Source of the DNA: Podocnemis expansa
Lineage: Eukaryota > Chordata > Testudines > Podocnemididae
DNA: 64,000 bases
Reading direction: 5' to 3'
Assembly: GCA_007922195.1 (NCBI GenBank)
Contig: ML682067.1
Span: forward strand, 1,440,357-1,504,356
Shown: piece by piece, positions 59,314 to 64,000 of the stretch
Position numbering within the stretch: the stretch's first letter is position 1
Layout of the letters: the number at the start of each line of letters is the position of its first letter
Notes under the pieces: model-generated
What the model saw: only the letters and a program-made list of their open reading frames with translations
What the model was told of the DNA's origin: nothing
Databases searched by the model: none
Position numbers and translations under genes: made by a program

Positions 59314-59713
59314 NNNNNNNNNNNNNNNNNNNNNNNNNNNNNNNNNNNNNNNNNNNNNNNNNNNNNNNNNNNNNNNNNNNNNNNNNNNNNNNNNNNNNNN
59401 NNNNNNNNNNNNNNNNNNNNNNNNNNNNNNNNNNNNNNNNNNNNNNNNNNNNNNNNNNNNNNNNNNNNNNNNNNNNNNNNNNNNNNNNNNNNNNNNNNNN
59501 NNNNNNNNNNNNNNNNNNNNNNNNNNNNNNNNNNNNNNNNNNNNNNNNNNNNNNNNNNNNNNNNNNNNNNNNNNNNNNNNNNNNNNNNNNNNNNNNNNNN
59601 NNNNNNNNNNNNNNNNNNNNNNNNNNNNNNNNNNNNNNNNNNNNNNNNNNNNNNNNNNNNNNNNNNNNNNNNNNNNNNNNNNNNNNNNNNNNNNNNNNNN
59701 NNNNNNNNNNNNN
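59314..59713. other. Assembly gap, 400 N
   Basis: Exactly 400 unknown bases. The left side is the hairpin-rich MITE and the right side starts inside a PLE tail. The long X frames spanning it carry no information. Confidence 0.99.
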
Positions 59714-59781
59714 AAAGCTCATGCGAAAAATAAAATGTCAGTCTTTAAAAGTGCCAAAAGACCATGACTATCCTTTCGAAA
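59714..59781 (+). repeat. PLE 3' tail, left end in gap
   Basis: aaagctcatgcgaaaaataa, gtcagtctttaaaagtgcc and the terminal actatcctttcgaaact match the plus-strand PLE terminus. Confidence 0.75.
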
Positions 59782-61268
59782 CTACTTTGCAAGGCTTACT
59801 TGCAAGATATGCAAGACACCTATCAGCAGGCTATTAGGGAATCTCCACTCCTTGGGCATTCTCAGGCTCCAATGTGCCCTTCCTATGGTGAATCATGGCT
59901 TTGGGCAGGGGCCAAGGCCACTTTGACTTAACGCTGTGTGCCTGGGCCTGTAGTGCATAGCCCATACTCAGACTTTCTAGAAAGCCACCTATAATACCTG
60001 CATGCCTCCCCCCACACCACTAAATTTGGTTTGATACTTGCAAAGTTTTTCTGCTGTGGTGGTGGTGAGAAGAGAAGCGCTGAAGAGATACTGCTAGCTA
60101 ACTGCTATTCTGGTAATTCCATTTTCCCTTTCCAGAGCTGAGGAGCTAAATATTCAAGTGAAGTTACTGAATCAAAAATAAATAAAAAATTAGTTATAGC
60201 TTGAAGTGGTCAGAAAGAATTGAACCAATAATCTATACTGCTATCAGAGGTAGCAATTCTGCTGCCCTCAGTTGAAGGGCAGGTTTTAGTCTTGGAATTC
60301 CAGAAACATTGGGACCAACTCTGCATTCCACAGGTGAGATGAATTACCTATTTGTGATAAATGAGAGAAGCTGTTCAGAAGAAATGCTGTCATGTGGAAC
60401 TTTGCTACCATTAGATGATCTACCAGAGACTTGGATAAGCCTGTGTTTATGACACTGTTCAGTGATGGAATGTGAGATCTGATCAGTTTGAGGACCAGGA
60501 TGCCCAATTCCTCCAAAGGCAAGAGATGGAAGGTTTGCAGGAAGCCAGAAGCATTTCTGCTTTGGAGTAATTAGGACCTTGGTTAAGACCTGTCACGCCA
60601 TACTCAGGCTGTCAAATTCAAATAATCTGGCCTGGAATGCAAAAGACAACTCTTGAATAGAAAAGCCTTCCCATTGGACAGATGGATCAGACACCATATT
60701 CTTGGCCAGTTTGAGATGACAACCTTAATTTGCTTTTTGATCTGTTGAAGTTCTCCTAAAAAAGTAAACAAAAGTAGCTTCAGCCACTTAGGAGTTACTG
60801 CATGTATTCCTAGTGATCTTTCTTCTTCTCCTTTCGTGAACAGCTGCCTTTTCTTCATGTTTCAACCAGAAGCAAGTAGGTCTACTTGAGCATCACGGAT
60901 ATCAGCTTAAAATGGCTTAGTCCAATGACTACTCAGAGTTGTCTTGTCTTCTGATATTTTAGCCCATCTGTATGTGTTCAGCTCTCTTTCTAGATGACTC
61001 AGCCATTTTAGTTGTCTCTATAATATCATTGTGAACACATTGCTTGGACAGGCCTGAAAGCAACATTTTATATTGATAGTTGTGATCGTTCATTGAAGAA
61101 ATTATTGACAATAGGGCTAGATGGGAATATACAGCTAAGCTTCTACCACATCCACTCATAGTAGATCTTCGCAGTTGACTGCCAAATAGTGAATTTTAGA
61201 ATTTCTTCAGCCTGTTGAGGACCAGAACCCAAATGCTTTTTTCTTATTGTGATGAATATAGTGTAGAG
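59782..61268. other. No recognised feature
   Basis: AT-rich DNA. The frames (66-84 aa on the minus strand) have no recognised domain. Confidence 0.4.
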
Positions 61269-61391
61269 CAGTGATTTTCAAACTTTTTTTATTGGGACTC
61301 AGTTGAAAAAAATCAGTTATGCCCACAACCCAAAAATTACATCTCTGAGCAATGCATTTGTCTTTTGGCGACAGCAGCTGGGGGCACTGTG
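61269..61391. mobile_element. hAT MITE fragment, 'cagtgattttcaaact' family
   Basis: The left terminus cagtgattttcaaactttt and the interior gttgaaaaaaatcagttatg match 55886-56057. The right end is not found, so this copy is partial or its distal end is unrecognisable. Confidence 0.6.
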
Positions 61392-61712
61392 ACCAGAGCT
61401 GGCTCTGCTATGAGGCAAGAAATAGACATGGCTTAATTTGAGTTTTTAGGGGCACCTAGCCCCCCTGAAGATCAGGCTGGCTTCTGCCTCTTTAAATCTT
61501 TCCTAGCGGTTCAGGCACTGTCAGTCAACCTGCTGCTTAAGTCATGTAGGCAGAGTGCACTTTAAAACCCTCTGCAGGCAGACACTGTAGGTTTAATGGA
61601 ATGCATATCTTTATAATGACTCATAGTCCAGGAGGGAATAACAATATGTAAACAGGGTTGGAGAAGGTGGAGGGTGGACACTAGCCATTGAGGACTGCAG
61701 GAAGCTCTAGTC

Positions 61713-62469
61713 CAGGGGTGCCCAAACTTATGGAACTCAAGAGCCATACAAGTCAATTGTTAAATCTTCGAGAGCCACACGGAAGCTTATAGTCATATGC
61801 TTTTACCTACTCCAAAATTACTAGCCTTAAAATTCATTGTGCACTTTAATTTTATCATAAAAAAAGGACAAATATCGATCCTACTAATGTCAGATTCTAA
61901 TAATTACTTAAGGTTACCATGAAAATTAGGCCTATACAGTAAAAAACTTAGCTGCTTCTCGATGTAGAGGACTGCAGGCTAGTGGCAAGTTTTTTAAAAT
62001 CCTGACCATGCCACCAGGGGGATCGCTGGCACCTGGGGCATATGCCCCAAGTCTCGGCGCAAGTTCCCCGAGTGTCTGGGCCGCCCCGTCCCAGACCAGG
62101 GACCCTGGCCGTGGCACCCTCCGCAGCGCCCGCTTCTTCCAGCCCCAACGCCAGCCCCAGCCAGACATTGAGGCCAGGAAACCCGCAGCGGTGCCTGCCT
62201 CTCCTGGCCCCAAAACCAGCTGGGGATCTGGGGCCAGGCTGGAGGCAGCAGGAGCCCGATGAATTATTGGGCCCAGGGGACAGAACATGGCCAAAGGGGC
62301 GTAGCCTGGGCACATGCCCTGCATCTTTTTTGGGGCCAGCAATGTTTCCACATGCCACACTTCTCCCCCCTGAACTCCTAGGCTGGGGCCGCTTTCCTAA
62401 ATTGATTTCCTGACGTTCTTCCAGGAGCCACAATTTTTCCATTCAAGAGCCACAACTTGGCCACACCTA
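61713..62469. mobile_element. hAT element, 'ggccaaact' family, 757 bp, inverted
   Basis: Starts caggggtgcccaaacttatgg and ends cacaacttggccacaccta. The flanks ctctagtc (61705-61712) and ctctagtt (62470-62477) match 7/8. The interior (62030-62330) is GC-rich and gives 123-164 aa artefact frames. It is the same family as 30257 and 35968 in reverse orientation. Confidence 0.8.
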
Positions 62470-62767
62470 CTCTAGTTCCAGGTGACATGGTCTGGGAATT
62501 GCAGCAAGTTCAAACCCTACCCCCCACCCCAGCTTGAACAGCTGGCTGCGGCTCTCTCCTCTCTTTCATCTTTCCCTGCACCAAGCCCAAGCAGCTGTGC
62601 TTCCTGGGGGACCAGGAGCTGGCAAGGTGAGAGCCACCTGTTTCTTGAAGTGGCACCCAGGACAGTGAGTTCAGTGGGGTTCTTTGGATTGTTGTTTCAG
62701 GGCCAGGTCAGTGGAGAAAGGAGAACAAGGAAAGCAAGGGGCACAGGCTTCTTCAGAGTTTTTCTTC
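62470..62767. other. No recognised feature
   Basis: Mixed GC sequence between a hAT element and a PLE fragment. Confidence 0.35.
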
Positions 62768-62819
62768 CTCATCTTCAAAGCATCTGACAAAGTGGGATTT
62801 TCTTCCAGGAAAGCTCATC
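62768..62819 (+). repeat. PLE tail fragment
   Basis: catcttcaaagcatctgac, aaagtgggattttcttcc and aggaaagctcat match the mid portion of the PLE 3' tail. No terminus is present. Confidence 0.65.
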
Positions 62820-63427
62820 TAGTTCTCCATGGTGGCTGTTGGGTTGGGGGTGGGAGGGAGAGAATACCAGGGCTTGCTTACAGTAACATGATTTGGTTTA
62901 AGCCAATGACATCTCTAGCTCAAAAAAACCACACTACTCACAGAACAGCAGTATTTCCTAGAGCACTTGGGAGACCAAAGGTCTCTTTTTGGCTCTGCCC
63001 TGAGCTGTTTGGGAACGTCACTTTTCCTTCCTGGGGCTCAGTTTCCTCACCTGCAAGATAAAAATGGTGATGAGGCTTACCTCCCTTTGAAAAGTGCTTT
63101 GAGATCTATGCTGAAAACTGCAAAATAGACACTGAAATTATCCCTCACTCCTGTTAGATTTAGCCCTTATAGCACTGTTCATCTCAATACACTTTGCAAA
63201 AGGGGACTGAGGAGGGCTCCCCCGACATAGCCCAGACAGTGTGGCTAGGGTCTCTCCCCTCTACTCCCTCCCCCCCCCCGAGCCCAGGCAGCATTGCAAT
63301 GGGGGGCCTGAGGGTGGCTATACCACTCCCCCACAATACTAGCAACAGGATCTCATCAGAGGACATGGCAATCGACCACATTCATTTGTAAATGTAAAAA
63401 AACCCACCAAACCTGACACACACAACT
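62820..63427. other. No recognised feature
   Basis: Mixed-composition sequence with a short C run near 63270. No gene. Confidence 0.35.
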
Positions 63428-63660
63428 ACATAATAGCCAGGTTAGTCCAGTTCAATAAAAAACAAACAAGGAGTGCTGTAGCATTTTAAAGACAAACATT
63501 TATCACATGAAGTTTTGTGGGAGAAAATCCCACTTCGTCAAACTCTTTGAAGATGAAGGAAATTACAGAATTCTGTAATTTCCTTCATCTTCAAAGCATC
63601 TGACAAAGTGGGAGCGGCTCATGCAATAAATAAATTTGTTAGTCTTTAAGTGACACAGAA
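63428..63660 (+). mobile_element. Head-to-head inverted PLE tail with 52-bp perfect palindrome
   Basis: The minus arm (atagccaggttagtccag, aacaaacaaggagtgctg, aagacaaacatttatcac, ggagaaaatcccacttcg) meets the plus arm (gcatctgacaaagtggg, atgcaataaataaatttgtt, agtctttaagtgacac). The arms join at a perfect 52-bp palindrome, 63545-63596, centred on gaattc. The plus arm lacks its final terminus. No target duplication was found. Confidence 0.8.
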
Positions 63661-64000
63661 CTAGGGTTACCAGATGCCCAGCAAAAGGAGGACATGTCCT
63701 CCTTTTTGCCCTGCCATCCTCCATGCATTCAAGAAAAACTGCATTTTGTCCAGCTTTTTCCTAGATACCTGTAGTCTGGGATAGCAGTTTAAAAATAGCT
63801 TTCCTGGCTAGCTCAGGGGGCTGTGATGGGAGGGAATGAGCACAGCCACCTCTCTCCTCCTCACACAGTACCTGGCCTGGGGGAGGGGGGTCATGCCCCT
63901 ACTGGCCTCAGAGGTGCATGCAGAGGGTGTCCCTCTTGCCAGGGCCAGCGCCATTTAGCCTCTACTCTGACCTCAGGCTGCCAGGCAGGTCCCTTCCCAA
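63661..64000. other. Unclassified, right edge of window
   Basis: Begins ctagggttaccagatgccca, which resembles the start of a common reptile hAT-like repeat, but I could not find a matching end before the window stops. 63830-63990 is GC-rich. Confidence 0.35.

Noticed and set aside
59171..59767. Frames of 157-183 aa across the gap
   Set aside because: They consist mostly of unknown residues from the 400-N gap.
61932..62442. 142-164 aa minus-strand and 123-aa plus-strand frames
   Set aside because: They overlap one another inside a GC-rich hAT interior and show no domain.
1..64000. CRISPR arrays, tRNA or rRNA genes, operons
   Set aside because: No regularly spaced direct repeats with unique spacers, no cloverleaf-like tRNA seen, and the repeat content is that of a vertebrate.

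Overview
The window looks like repeat-rich, non-genic DNA from an amniote, most probably a turtle. The evidence is the repeat mix: CR1/L3-type LINEs (one with a tail of 'catagaatcatagggttgg' type), Penelope-like (PLE), DIRS-type and LTR retroelements, and many hAT and other short MITEs. No L1 or Alu is seen. The species call is inference from repeat style. I found no convincing host exon, tRNA, rRNA, CRISPR array or prokaryotic feature. There are two assembly gaps: 10 N at 41363-41372 and 400 N at 59314-59713.

Layout. 1-2.3 kb: a decayed + strand CR1/L3 LINE carrying a hAT MITE and a PLE insertion. 3.7-6.3 kb: a PLE tail, a palindromic TTCGAA-rich MITE and a solo LTR. 6.3-10 kb: GC-rich sequence and a 1.1-kb hAT element with a perfect 8-bp target duplication. 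10.2-12.3 kb: terminal repeat and gag-like ORF of a DIRS-type element, broken by a frameshift. 13.9-16.4 kb: a second palindromic MITE, a LINE 3' end and a solo LTR. 17.6-22.7 kb: a MITE, LTR-like sequence with an internal minisatellite, and a short solo LTR. 23-26.3 kb: another LINE and three MITEs. 30-38.4 kb: hAT MITEs and the key PLE copy, with a 245-aa GIY-YIG ORF. 39.5-43.3 kb: a PLE inverted copy, a MITE, a solo LTR and a composite with a large inverted repeat. 45.6-47.2 kb: a CR1 with a 303-aa reverse-transcriptase frame. 47.2-54 kb: mostly AT-rich single-copy-looking DNA. 54-59.3 kb: nested PLE, MITE, CR1 and hAT insertions. 61-64 kb: hAT and PLE remnants.

The most coherent biological signal is the PLE family. 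The 3' UTR after the GIY-YIG ORF is the same sequence that recurs across the window, six times as head-to-head inverted copies. Four of these have visible 9-15 bp target-site duplications. One has a perfect 52-bp palindrome at its junction. They look like the product of a repeated insertion mechanism, not chance pairs.

Limits: everything was read by eye without alignment software. Family names come from motif and terminal-sequence recognition, and edges without a target duplication are approximate.
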